Positions 56,120 through 64,000 of a stretch of DNA of 64,000 bases are shown here, in pieces. The DNA is from Streptomyces pilosus (GTDB lineage Bacteria; Actinomycetota; Actinomycetes; Streptomycetales; Streptomycetaceae). The position numbers and the translations under genes are program-made. The stretch's first letter is position 1. Each line of letters opens with the position of its first letter. The notes beneath the pieces are model-generated. The model ran no database searches. It worked only from the letters and a program-made list of their open reading frames with translations, and was not told the origin of the DNA. Location of the stretch: contig NZ_BMTU01000001.1 of NCBI RefSeq assembly GCF_014649835.1, positions 372,001 to 436,000 of the forward strand, written 5' to 3'.

Positions 56120-56896
56120 TCACCCCCCGCCGGAACGCCGGTCGCGCTCCGGCGGACGGGGTGGATCCGGCCGCCCGCCGAGCCAGTCCTCCACGGCCCG
56201 CCGCGGTCCCGACCAGCGGCGGTCGTGCCGGTACGCCCGGAGCATCGACTTCGCCCGCGCCCGGTGCCGCCGCCGGTAGAACCGCCGCGCCCACAGGGAC
56301 TCCGGCCGGGCCAGCCGCAGCGCCCCGATGAGCGCCACGACCGGGACGACCGCGCCGAACACCGCGAGCCGTGCCTTTCCCTTGAGCAGCGCGACCAGCG
56401 CGAAGAACAGGTTCACCCCGATGGTCGCGGCGGCACCCGCGCGGTTCTGCAGTTCGTCCTCCGAGAGGTCGTTGACGCCGAACGGGCTGAACCCCGCCAG
56501 CAGCAGCCCCACCAGCGCGGCGGTGAGGACGACCATCTCGACGCTCTTGCGCCCCGCCTCCGTCCAGTACACGTCGGCCAGGTGCAGGATCAGCGCGAAC
56601 TCGTCCAGCACCAGCCCCGCGCCGATCCCGAAGATCACCGCGCTGAGCGCCGCGCCGAAGCCCTCCCCGCCGCTCGCCACCGCGCCGAACCCGCCGATCA
56701 CGGTGAGCACGACCCCGGGCACCACGTGGTGGATGTGCACCGATCCCGCCGTGACGTTCCCGAACGGCCCCTTGCCGGCCCGGATCAGCCGCGTGATGGC
56801 CCGGGTGATGAGGAAGGTGAGGACGAAGGCGGCCAGCGCGAGGAGCAGCGGGAGCTTGCCCGGCTCGATGATGTTCCGCTCCAGCCACAGTCCCAT
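56120..56896 (-). CDS. conserved polytopic membrane protein
   Basis: A 258-residue protein with six to seven helices and a basic Arg-rich tail (RRFYRRRHRARAKSMLRAYRHDRR in parts). It has a conserved-looking VHIHHVVPGVVLTVIGG segment whose His cluster could bind metal, and a helix with acidic EFALILHLADVYW. I do not recognise a named family. It lies between cobT and cobS but on the opposite strand, so a cobalamin role is not supported by operon structure. ATG 56896 begins MGLWLERNIIEPG. Confidence 0.75.
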   Translation of the reverse strand: MGLWLERNIIEPGKLPLLLALAAFVLTFLITRAITRLIRAGKGPFGNVTAGSVHIHHVVPGVVLTVIGGFGAVASGGEGFGAALSAVIFGIGAGLVLDEFALILHLADVYWTEAGRKSVEMVVLTAALVGLLLAGFSPFGVNDLSEDELQNRAGAAATIGVNLFFALVALLKGKARLAVFGAVVPVVALIGALRLARPESLWARRFYRRRHRARAKSMLRAYRHDRRWSGPRRAVEDWLGGRPDPPRPPERDRRSGGG

Positions 56897-56956
56897 ATGC
56901 GCACTTTATCCAGGGCCGGCGCGGGCGTTGCGGTGACCGCCGGGTAATCTGCGCCG

Positions 56957-57748
56957 GTGCCCGCCCCTTCCCCCGCCTCCCTTGCCGACGGCCTCCGTTT
57001 CGCCTTCGGCACGCTCACCGTGCTCCCGGTCCCGCTGACTCGCTGGGACCGGCCGGCCGCGCGTGCCGGCATGCTGTGCGCCCCGGTGGTCGGCCTGGTG
57101 GCCGGTGTCCTGGCCGCCGGTACGGGTCTCCTCCTGCTGCTCCTCGGCACGGGCGCCCTGCTCGCCGCCGTCGCCAGCGTCGCCGTGCCGGCCGTCCTGA
57201 CCCGGGGGCTGCACCTCGACGGGCTCGCCGACACCGCGGACGGGCTCGGCAGCGGCAAGCCCGCCGGGGACGCACTGCGCATCATGAAGCAGTCGGACAT
57301 CGGCCCGTTCGGTGTCCTGACGCTGGTGTTCGTGCTGCTGGCGCAGGTGACCGCGCTGGCCCAGGCGTACGGCCACGGCGGGGCACGGGGTGCCCTCGCC
57401 GCCGTCGTGTCGGCGGTCGTGGCGCGGCTCTCGCTCACCCTGGCCGCCCGCGACGGGGTGCCGCCCGCCCGGCCCGAGGGGCTGGGCGCGGCGGTCGCGG
57501 GGGTGGTCCCGCTGCCGGGCGCGGTGGGCACCGCGCTCGCGGTCACCGGGCTCGCGGCGGCCGGGGGCTCGTTCCTCGGGGGTGCCGACGTCCTGCGCGC
57601 CGTGCTCGCCGTGCTGCTGGCCGTCGCCGTCGCCGAACTCCTCCTGCGGCACTGCGTGCGCCGCTTCGGCGGCGTCACCGGCGACGTGTTCGGCGGGGTC
57701 GCCGAGACGGCGGCGACGGCCGCGCTCGTCGTGTTCTCCCTGGGCTGA
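56957..57748 (+). CDS. cobS: adenosylcobinamide-GDP ribazoletransferase (cobalamin synthase)
   Basis: Membrane enzyme joining adenosylcobinamide-GDP with alpha-ribazole (phosphate), the last assembly step of cobalamin. The 263-residue product has the family start ADGLRFAFGTLTVLPVP, the acidic LTRGLHLDGLADTADGLGSG site, ALRIMKQSDIGPFGVL, and the C-terminal GGVTGDVFGGVAETAATAAL. About seven helices are present. GTG 56957 is the start. It is separated from cobT by an opposite-strand gene and followed by a terminator. Confidence 0.94.
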   Translation: MPAPSPASLADGLRFAFGTLTVLPVPLTRWDRPAARAGMLCAPVVGLVAGVLAAGTGLLLLLLGTGALLAAVASVAVPAVLTRGLHLDGLADTADGLGSGKPAGDALRIMKQSDIGPFGVLTLVFVLLAQVTALAQAYGHGGARGALAAVVSAVVARLSLTLAARDGVPPARPEGLGAAVAGVVPLPGAVGTALAVTGLAAAGGSFLGGADVLRAVLAVLLAVAVAELLLRHCVRRFGGVTGDVFGGVAETAATAALVVFSLG

Positions 57749-57754
57749 CCGCGG

Positions 57755-57792
57755 GCGGACCCGCCGGGCGCAGAGCCGTCCGGCGGGTCCGC
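57755..57792. terminator. bidirectional terminator after cobS
   Basis: Thirteen-base perfect arms GCGGACCCGCCGG / CCGGCGGGTCCGC around a 12-base loop, seven bases past the cobS stop and eight past the stop of the opposite gene. Confidence 0.8.
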
Positions 57793-57799
57793 CGGGACG

Positions 57800-58153
57800 T
57801 CACCGCCGGGTGAGGAGCGCGGTGATCGCCGTGCCGGCGCCGCCCGCCACCGCGACGGCCGTCAGGCCGACACAGCGCGCCCGGAGCTGCCGGTAGCGGC
57901 CCTCGTACTCGGTGCGCAGTTCGGCCGCCCGGTCACGGATCCGCACCAGCGTCTCCCGGGAGGCGGCGATCCGGTCGGCCCGGTACACGCGCTCCACCTC
58001 CTCGCGCTGAGCGGTCGTCAGCCACGGGAGTTCCGCGGTGAAGCGGCCGGCCCGGCGCCGTGCCTCGTCGACCTCGGCGGCCCACAGGAGGTGGCCCTCG
58101 AGCTGGTTGAGACCCCGGGCGCTGTCCCGGCGGGGGTTCACGCGCTCCTCCAT
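57800..58153 (-). CDS. small helical protein with C-terminal membrane anchor, downstream of ctaD copy 2
   Basis: A 117-residue protein of unknown family. Two charged helices (QLEGHLLWAAEVDEARRRAG and YRADRIAASRETLVRIRDRAAELR in part) are followed by one membrane segment (VGLTAVAVAGGAGTAITALL) and a short RR tail. It lies 16 bases downstream of the second ctaD on the same strand with GGGGG before its ATG, so it is probably co-expressed with that oxidase subunit. It could be a tail-anchored partner or assembly helper; this is inference. Confidence 0.65.
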   Translation of the reverse strand: MEERVNPRRDSARGLNQLEGHLLWAAEVDEARRRAGRFTAELPWLTTAQREEVERVYRADRIAASRETLVRIRDRAAELRTEYEGRYRQLRARCVGLTAVAVAGGAGTAITALLTRR

Positions 58154-58169
58154 GGTCGGGCCCCCGGGC

Positions 58170-59897
58170 TCATCGCTGCTTGTCGCCGGGGGCCACCGTC
58201 GCGGAGGTGTCGGGACGGTTCTCCCGGTCGTCGAGCGCGGCGACGTCCGGGTGGTGCAGGTCGAAGGCGGGGGATTCGCTGCGGATCCGCGGCAGCGTGG
58301 TGAAGTTGTGGCGCGGCGGCGGGCAGGAGGTCGCCCACTCCAGGGAGCGGCCGTAACCCCACGGGTCGTCGACGCCGACCGGCTTGCCGTACTTCGCCGT
58401 CCTCCAGATGTTGTAGAAGAACGGCAGCAGCGACATGCCGAGCAGGAACGAGGAGATCGAGGAGACCGTGTTGAGCCCGGTGAAGCCGTCGTTGGCGAGG
58501 TAGTCGGGGTAACGGCGCGGCATGCCCTCGGCGCCCAGCCAGTGCTGGACGAGGAAGGTGCCGTGGAAGCCGGCGAACAGCGTCCAGAAGGTGATCTTGC
58601 CCAGGCGTTCGTCGAGCAGCTTGCCGGTGAACTTCGGCCACCAGAAGTGGAATCCGGCGAACATCGCGAAGACGACGGTGCCGAAGACCACGTAGTGGAA
58701 GTGCGCCACCACGAAGTACGAGTCGGTGACGTGGAAGTCCAGCGGGGGCGAGGCCAGGATCACGCCGGTCAGACCACCGAAGAGGAAGGTGATCAGGAAG
58801 CCGACGGACCACAGCATCGGTGTCTCGAAGCTCAGTGATCCCTTCCACATGGTGCCGGTCCAGTTGAAGAACTTCACACCGGTGGGAATGGCGATCAGGA
58901 AGGTCATGAAGGAGAAGAACGGCAGCAGCACGCCGCCGGTGGCGTACATGTGGTGCGCCCACACCGTCGCCGACAGCCCGGCGATCGCGATGGTGGCGGC
59001 GACCAGGCCCATGTAGCCGAAGATCGGCTTGCGGGAGAAGACCGGGATGACCTCGGAGACGATGCCGAAGAACGGCAGCGCGATGATGTACACCTCGGGA
59101 TGGCCGAAGAACCAGAACATGTGCTGCCACAGCAGCGGCCCGCCGTTGGCCGCGTCGTAGATGTGGGCCCCGAACTTGCGGTCCGCCGCCAGCGCCAGGA
59201 GTGCGGCGGCGAGCACCGGGAAGGCCAGCAGGACCAGCAGGCCGGTCAGCAGCACGTTCCAGGTGAAGATCGGCATGCGGAACATCGTCATGCCCGGGGC
59301 GCGCATGCAGATGATCGTGGTGATGAAGTTGACCGAGCCGAGGATCGTGCCGAAGCCGGACAGCGCCAGACCCATGATCCACAGGTCACCGCCCAGGCCC
59401 GGCGAGCGGACCGAGTCCGACAGCGGGGTGTAGGCGAACCAGCCGAAGCTCGCCGGCCCGTCCGGGGTGAGGAAGCCGCTCACCGCGATCAGCGAGCCGA
59501 ACAGGAAGAGCCAGTAGGAGAACATGTTCAGCCGCGGGAACGCCACGTCGGGCGCCCCGATCTGCAGCGGCATGATCCAGTTCGCGAAACCGATGAACAG
59601 CGGCGTCGCGAACATCAGCAGCATGATCGTGCCGTGCATCGTGAACGACTGGTTGAACTGCTCGTTCGAGACGATCTGCAGGCCCGGGCGGGCCAGCTCG
59701 GCGCGCATCACCAGCGCCAGGATGCCGCCGAACACGAAGAACGCGAAGGAGGTGCAGAGGTAGAGCGTGCCGATCGTCTTGTGGTCGGTGGTCGTCAGCC
59801 ACTTGATCACCACGTTGCCCGGCCGACTGCGCCGGACCGGCAGCTCGTCCTCGTACGTCTCCTCGTCGAGCGAGACCACTGTGCTCTTGTCCGCCAC
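58170..59897 (-). CDS. ctaD: second cytochrome c oxidase subunit I (isolated paralogue)
   Basis: A 575-residue full-length subunit I with all haem and copper His residues of the copy at 34250: [35 protein letters not shown] and [11 protein letters not shown]. Long DNA stretches are identical to the first copy, including 101 bases at 58301-58401. It differs mainly in the N-terminus ([18 protein letters not shown]) and the C-terminal tail ([19 protein letters not shown]). The GTG at 59897 follows AGGAGG. No ctaC, ctaE or ctaF accompanies it, so it must share subunits with the main oxidase or be used under other conditions. Confidence 0.93.
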   Translation of the reverse strand: MADKSTVVSLDEETYEDELPVRRSRPGNVVIKWLTTTDHKTIGTLYLCTSFAFFVFGGILALVMRAELARPGLQIVSNEQFNQSFTMHGTIMLLMFATPLFIGFANWIMPLQIGAPDVAFPRLNMFSYWLFLFGSLIAVSGFLTPDGPASFGWFAYTPLSDSVRSPGLGGDLWIMGLALSGFGTILGSVNFITTIICMRAPGMTMFRMPIFTWNVLLTGLLVLLAFPVLAAALLALAADRKFGAHIYDAANGGPLLWQHMFWFFGHPEVYIIALPFFGIVSEVIPVFSRKPIFGYMGLVAATIAIAGLSATVWAHHMYATGGVLLPFFSFMTFLIAIPTGVKFFNWTGTMWKGSLSFETPMLWSVGFLITFLFGGLTGVILASPPLDFHVTDSYFVVAHFHYVVFGTVVFAMFAGFHFWWPKFTGKLLDERLGKITFWTLFAGFHGTFLVQHWLGAEGMPRRYPDYLANDGFTGLNTVSSISSFLLGMSLLPFFYNIWRTAKYGKPVGVDDPWGYGRSLEWATSCPPPRHNFTTLPRIRSESPAFDLHHPDVAALDDRENRPDTSATVAPGDKQR

Positions 59898-60189
59898 TGT
59901 GCCAGTCCTCCTACGGCCTCGGGGACAGTCCCCAGGGCAGCATGGCGGGAGGAGGACCCGCCGTGCCCGAATCCGGGCGCCGTGGCGCGCTTTCCACTCG
60001 GCATTCGGGTGATACCGGCCCCGCTTCGCACGTGTGCGCGGTCGCGCGGCGCGCGAGGCGGGCCCGCGCACCGGTCGTGTCAGCGGGCGGAGACCGTCTC
60101 CCGCCGCCGCGCGACCGCACGCCTGCCGGGTCCCGCCCGCCGTTCCCCGGCCGACCGGGTGGCGGGCACCCCGGTGACCTGCAGCGGGC

Positions 60190-60981
60190 TCAGCACGGCC
60201 GGCGCCACGCGTCCAGTTCGTACGTCTTGAGCAGGGAACTCAGCCGCAGGCGCCGGGAGTCGGCGCAGAAGCGGGAGGTGGGCAGCTCGTACTCGACGTG
60301 GAAGACGGCCTTGCCCGCCTCGACGAACGGGGTGAGCGCGTCGCACTCGCCGTACTGGGCGCACTGTTCGTTGACCGCGAAGTCGAAGTCGCCGACCAGC
60401 TCGGGGATCTGGTCGAGGTCGTTCTTCAGGCCGACGGCCAGTCCGCGCTCGTGGGCGAGCCGGGCGATCAGCCGGTTGTAGCGGAGCTGGTCGGCGGCGG
60501 TGAGCGGGAAGCCGGTGCGGTTGCGGTAACCGTCCATGTTGTCCGGCTCCACCGCGTCGAAGCCCTTGTCGCGGCACATGTCGAACCGCTCGGCCATGAG
60601 CGGCTCCAGGACGTCGGTCCGGCGGATGTCGAGCCAGCGCTCCCCCTCCCAGCCGTTGCCCCGGCCGATCACCGACGGCGGGAAGTCGTCCGCGTCCGGC
60701 CGGAAGTCCTCCCAGGCGCCGGTGGACAGGTAGCAGATGACCTTGCGGCCGTCGCGGTGCAGTCCCGCGACCGTCGCCCGGGAGTGGTCGAAGCCGTCGA
60801 TGTCGTACACGGGCACGTCGACGGAGGTGTCGAGCCGGCCGCTGAGCTGCCACTGCCAGGCGGTGCCGGGGCCGGGCCGCCAGCGGTCGCCGGACGGGGA
60901 CTGCGCCCCGGGCCCGGCGGCACCGGAGCAGCCGGCCGTCAGCAGGGCGAGCAGCAGCACGAGCAGGATCGGTCGTCTCAC
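60190..60981 (-). CDS. GH114-type (endo-alpha-1,4-polygalactosaminidase-like) lipoprotein
   Basis: A 263-residue lipoprotein with lipobox LLTAGC after a short basic start. The rest is a single TIM-barrel-like domain of the TM1410/GH114 type: [24 protein letters not shown] (in part), [46 protein letters not shown] (acidic active-site segment), [16 protein letters not shown] and [14 protein letters not shown]. These enzymes cleave galactosaminoglycan-type exopolysaccharide. The GTG at 60981 has GGAG eight bases upstream and starts the signal; an in-frame extension lacks one. It lies upstream of ctaD copy 2 with 292 bases between. Confidence 0.85.
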   Translation of the reverse strand: MRRPILLVLLLALLTAGCSGAAGPGAQSPSGDRWRPGPGTAWQWQLSGRLDTSVDVPVYDIDGFDHSRATVAGLHRDGRKVICYLSTGAWEDFRPDADDFPPSVIGRGNGWEGERWLDIRRTDVLEPLMAERFDMCRDKGFDAVEPDNMDGYRNRTGFPLTAADQLRYNRLIARLAHERGLAVGLKNDLDQIPELVGDFDFAVNEQCAQYGECDALTPFVEAGKAVFHVEYELPTSRFCADSRRLRLSSLLKTYELDAWRRPC

Positions 60982-61276
60982 CGGGCGGTCTCCAGGCGGC
61001 GTGAGCGGTACGCGGACACCCTTGAGGACGCCTCCGGCGGCCCGGCGGTTGTGGCGGCGGCACCCGGAGCCGCGCCCCGGAGTCACCGCAGGGCGAACAC
61101 CCGGATGAATGAGCGAACGCACGGACGCGCGTAGGCTCGTCCCGAGTGTCCGCCGTACCGGGCAGGGCCCCGACGAGGCCGCACCCGGACAGCGCAACTA
61201 GGGTCGGCTGCCGGGCCCGGTCGACCCACACCTTTCGGCCACCGCAACTTCACATCGGAAGCGAGATTCCACCACC

Positions 61277-62818
61277 GTGACTGCTCTCACTCTCAGCACC
61301 GCCGCGGCCCCCGGCCTGCGGGTCGACGCGATCGTGATCGGTGTCGCCAAGGGCTCTGCCGCAAAGACCGCGGGCCCGGTCGTCGCACCGGGCGCCGAGG
61401 CCGTGGACCAGGCGTTCGACGGCAGGCTCGCCGGCGTCCTGGAGACTCTCGGCGCGTCCGGTGCCGAGGGCGAGGTGACGAAGCTCCCCGCGCCGTCCGG
61501 CTTCAAGGCACCGCTCGTGGTGGCGGTGGGCCTCGGCGCCCAGCCCGACAAGGACGCCGGCTACGACGCCGAGGCGCTGCGCAGGGCGGCCGGTGTGGCC
61601 GCCCGTGCCCTCGCCGGCTCCCGGAAGGCCGCCTTCGCCCTGCCCCTGACGGACGCCGCCGACGCCGGCGCGGTCGCCGAGGGCGTGCTGCTCGGCGCTT
61701 ACTCCTTCGACGCCTACAAGGACACCGGCGCCTCCGCCCGGAACGGCAAGAACGGCAAGGCCCCGCTCGCCGAGGCCGCGCTGCTCGGCGGCAAGCCCCG
61801 CGACAAGGCGTTCAAGGCCGCCGTGGAGCGGGCCACCGCCGTCGCCGAGGAGCTCAACCGCGCCCGCGACCTGATCAACACCCCGCCCAACGACCTCAAC
61901 CCCGAGGCGTTCGCGGCCGTCGCCCAGGCGGCGGCCAAGGAGCACGGCATCAAGGTGCAGGTGCTCGACGAGAAGGCCCTGACCAAGGGCGGCTACGGCG
62001 GCATCCTCGGCGTCGGCGCCGGCTCCGCGTCCGGCCCGCGCCTGGTCAAGCTGTCGTACACCTCCTCCAAGGCGAAGAAGCACCTCGCCCTGGTCGGCAA
62101 GGGCATCACCTACGACTCGGGCGGCATCTCGCTGAAGCCGGCCGGTCACAACGAGACGATGAAGTGCGACATGAGCGGTGCCGCCGCGGTGTTCGCCGCG
62201 GTCGTCGCCGCCGCCCGGCTCGGCCTGGAGGTCAACGTCACCGGCTGGCTGGCGCTGGCCGAGAACATGCCGTCCGGCTCGGCCACCCGCCCCGGCGACG
62301 TGCTGCGCATGTTCAGCGGCAAGACGGTGGAGGTGCTCAACACCGACGCCGAGGGCCGGCTCGTCCTCGCCGACGCCCTGTGGGCGGCCTCGCAGGAGAA
62401 GCCGGACGCCATCGTGGACGTCGCGACGCTGACCGGCGCGATGATGCTGGCGCTGGGCAGCCGCACCTTCGGCATCATGGCGAACGACGACGCGTTCCGC
62501 TCCGCGGTGCACGAGGCCGCCGAGGAGGCGGGCGAGCCGGCCTGGCCGATGCCGCTGCCCGAGCACCTGCGCAAGGGCATGGATTCGGCCACCGCCGACA
62601 TCGCCAACATGGGTGAGCGGATGGGCGGCGGCCTGGTCGCCGGTCTGTTCCTGCGCGAGTTCGTCGGCGAGGGCATCACCTGGGCCCACCTCGACATCGC
62701 CGGCCCGGCCTTCAATGAGGGCGGCCCGTTCGGGTACACGCCCAAGGGCGGCACCGGCTCCGCGGTGCGCACCCTGGTGCGGCTGGCGGAGCGGGCGGCC
62801 GCCGGCGACCTGGGCTGA
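61277..62818 (+). CDS. pepA: leucyl aminopeptidase (M17)
   Basis: A 513-residue hexameric metallo-exopeptidase that removes N-terminal residues from peptides. The C-terminal catalytic half carries KGITYDSGGISLKPA (Lys/Asp ligands), MSGAAAVFA, and the signature NTDAEGRLVLADAL (Asp/Glu ligands, bicarbonate Arg), then DVATLTGAMMLALGS. The N-terminal half is the usual macro-like domain. The GTG at 61277 has GGAAGCGAG a little far upstream. A strong terminator follows. M. tuberculosis keeps its homologue (Rv2213) close to lipoate/2-oxoacid dehydrogenase genes as well. Confidence 0.95.
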   Translation: MTALTLSTAAAPGLRVDAIVIGVAKGSAAKTAGPVVAPGAEAVDQAFDGRLAGVLETLGASGAEGEVTKLPAPSGFKAPLVVAVGLGAQPDKDAGYDAEALRRAAGVAARALAGSRKAAFALPLTDAADAGAVAEGVLLGAYSFDAYKDTGASARNGKNGKAPLAEAALLGGKPRDKAFKAAVERATAVAEELNRARDLINTPPNDLNPEAFAAVAQAAAKEHGIKVQVLDEKALTKGGYGGILGVGAGSASGPRLVKLSYTSSKAKKHLALVGKGITYDSGGISLKPAGHNETMKCDMSGAAAVFAAVVAAARLGLEVNVTGWLALAENMPSGSATRPGDVLRMFSGKTVEVLNTDAEGRLVLADALWAASQEKPDAIVDVATLTGAMMLALGSRTFGIMANDDAFRSAVHEAAEEAGEPAWPMPLPEHLRKGMDSATADIANMGERMGGGLVAGLFLREFVGEGITWAHLDIAGPAFNEGGPFGYTPKGGTGSAVRTLVRLAERAAAGDLG

Positions 62819-62826
62819 ACCGCGGT

Positions 62827-62873
62827 GGACGGCCGGGGCCTCGCACGCGGGTAGGGCGAGGCCCCGGCCGTCC
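62827..62873 (+). terminator. terminator after pepA
   Basis: Eighteen-base perfect arms GGACGGCCGGGGCCTCGC / GCGAGGCCCCGGCCGTCC with an 11-base loop, extendable by four pairs, nine bases past the pepA stop. Beyond it, up to 63030, I see only GC-rich DNA with no gene. Confidence 0.85.
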
Positions 62874-63035
62874 GCCGGGCGGGTGTGCCCGCCGGGGACC
62901 GGACGCGGGCGGAGCGTACCGGCCGGTGTCCGGGCGGGCGGGCCGGGACACCCGTCGCGGCCCGCCGCCGGTGGGCCGCACCGCGGTCCGGGGCGCGTGA
63001 ACGTGGGACGTGTCACACATCGGCCCGGCGTCTCG

Positions 63036-63064
63036 TTCAGGCGTGACAAGTGCGAGGATAGGGC
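63036..63064 (+). promoter_or_regulatory. candidate promoter of the dihydrolipoyl dehydrogenase gene
   Basis: TTCAGG and TAGGGC with a 17-base spacer, the closest match to an HrdB-type promoter in the 353-base gap before the gene. It would give a leader of about 100 bases. Weak evidence. Confidence 0.3.
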
Positions 63065-63171
63065 TCGGCAGGACAGGGCCCACATAAGGGCCGAGAACAT
63101 TGAGCGGCCGGACACCAGCCGCCGACCGGTCACTGGAGACCGGCGTGGCGCACATGCATGGAGGACGTGAC

Positions 63172-64000
63172 GTGGCGAACGACGCCAGCACCGTTTTCGA
63201 CCTAGTGATCCTCGGCGGTGGCAGCGGTGGTTACGCCGCGGCCCTGCGCGGGGCACAGCTGGGCCTGGACGTCGCCCTGATCGAGAAGAACAAGCTCGGC
63301 GGCACCTGCCTGCACAACGGCTGCATCCCCACCAAGGCCCTGCTGCACGCGGGCGAGATCGCCGACCAGGCCCGCGAGAGCGAGCAGTTCGGCATCAAGA
63401 CGTCCTTCGAGGGCGTCGACATGGCGGGTGTGCACAAGTACAAGGACGACGTCATCGCCGGCCTGTACAAGGGCCTGCAGGGTCTGGTCGCCTCCCGCAA
63501 GGTGACCTACATCGAGGGTGAGGGCCGGCTGTCCTCCCCCACCTCCGTCGACGTGAACGGCCGGCGCGTCCAGGGCCGCCACGTGCTGCTGGCGACCGGC
63601 TCCGTGCCGAAGTCGCTGCCCGGCCTGGAGATCGACGGCAACCGCATCATCTCCTCCGACCACGCCCTGGTCCTGGACCGCGTGCCGAAGTCCGCGATCG
63701 TCCTGGGCGGCGGTGTCATCGGCGTCGAGTTCGCCTCCGCGTGGAAGTCCTTCGGGGCCGAGGTCACCGTCATCGAGGGCCTGAAGCACCTCGTCCCGGT
63801 CGAGGACGAGAACAGCTCGAAGCTGCTGGAGCGCGCGTTCCGCAAGCGCGGCATCAAGTTCAACCTGGGCACCTTCTTCGAGAAGGCCGAGTACACCCAG
63901 GACGGCGTGAAGGTCACCCTGGCCGACGGCAAGGAGTTCGAGGCCGAGGTCCTGCTCGTCGCCGTCGGCCGCGGCCCGGTCTCGCAGGGCCTGGGCTACG
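63172..64000 (+). CDS. lpdA: dihydrolipoyl dehydrogenase (E3), N-terminal part
   Basis: FAD-dependent E3 of 2-oxoacid dehydrogenase complexes; re-oxidises dihydrolipoyl groups with NAD+. The first ~276 codons are in the window. FAD motif FDLVILGGGSGGYAAALRGAQLG (in part), redox disulfide GGTCLHNGCIPTKALLH, LLATGSVPKSLPG, NAD-binding AIVLGGGVIGVEFASAWKSFG and AVGRGPVSQG are intact. The GTG at 63172 after GGAGGACG is chosen; an in-frame ATG at 63154 would place the ribosome site inside the gene. The S. coelicolor equivalent (SCO2180) is normally followed by the succinyltransferase and lipoate genes, which lie outside this window. Confidence 0.95.
   Translation, partial: MANDASTVFDLVILGGGSGGYAAALRGAQLGLDVALIEKNKLGGTCLHNGCIPTKALLHAGEIADQARESEQFGIKTSFEGVDMAGVHKYKDDVIAGLYKGLQGLVASRKVTYIEGEGRLSSPTSVDVNGRRVQGRHVLLATGSVPKSLPGLEIDGNRIISSDHALVLDRVPKSAIVLGGGVIGVEFASAWKSFGAEVTVIEGLKHLVPVEDENSSKLLERAFRKRGIKFNLGTFFEKAEYTQDGVKVTLADGKEFEAEVLLVAVGRGPVSQGLGY

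Noticed and set aside
34250-59897. Transposon or prophage carrying the second ctaD
   Set aside because: No transposase, integrase, terminal repeats or change in composition flank either copy; the DNA between is ordinary core genes.
1-64000. CRISPR array, tRNA/rRNA genes or a secondary-metabolite cluster
   Set aside because: None seen: no regularly spaced identical repeats beyond two-copy units, no cloverleaf I could fold by eye, and no polyketide, peptide synthetase or terpene enzymes.

Overview
The window is chromosomal core DNA of a high-GC actinomycete, almost certainly a Streptomyces. The support is the strong third-position GC bias, many GTG/TTG starts, four-base stop/start overlaps, and a gene order that I recognise as the Streptomyces coelicolor SCO2121-SCO2180 neighbourhood (macS, glkA, pimB, qcr/cta respiratory genes, adoK, pspA, cob genes, pepA, lpd). 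There is no sign of a prophage, integrated plasmid, CRISPR array, rRNA, tRNA or natural-product cluster. Both ends cut genes: a MacS-type sensor kinase at the left and dihydrolipoyl dehydrogenase at the right.

Layout: 0-8 kb holds lipid and glucose housekeeping (acyltransferase, esterase, ROK glucokinase glkA with its upstream partner gene, an ArsA-like protein with a changed P-loop, an SRPBCC protein, a metallophosphoesterase). 8-19 kb is envelope related: acyl-CoA ligase, the mannosyltransferase PimB, a GT87 membrane glycosyltransferase, a lipoprotein metalloprotease, two coiled-coil NlpC/P60 hydrolases, a NYN-domain protein, a rhomboid protease and a stand-alone RAM-domain protein. 19.3-24.5 kb is a compact module: small acidic secreted protein, OmpR-type two-component pair, SLC13 carrier, glycerate kinase. 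The same composite DNA repeat lies before its first gene and before the carrier. 24.6-26.3 kb is a class-V aminotransferase behind a SAM-IV riboswitch and a six-codon upstream ORF. 26.3-37 kb carries trpD and the respiratory bcc-aa3 genes in two minus-strand operons (ctaE-qcrCAB and ctaCDF), with a degenerate receiver protein and an L,D-transpeptidase between them.

37-44 kb: cysteine desulfurase-TusA fusion, adenosine kinase, a large one-pass membrane protein, and divergent erpA/nadA sharing a 285-bp control region. 44-52 kb: AcrB-type RND permease with a NarL-type two-component system, PspA and PspAA, a DUF3043 membrane protein and a methyltransferase. 52-58 kb: cobalamin lower-ligand assembly genes (cobU fused to a degenerate PhnP-like domain, cobT, cobS). 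58-64 kb: a second, isolated ctaD very similar at DNA level to the first, a GH114 lipoprotein, pepA and lpd.

The genes are mostly housekeeping. The more novel material is regulatory: the SAM-IV/uORF leader, the two matching response-regulator-like sites, a probable leaderless promoter inside a palindrome at ctaE, inverted repeats before ctaC, before the acyl-CoA ligase and between erpA and nadA, and the duplicated ctaD. All functional calls were made by reading motifs; no database search was run.
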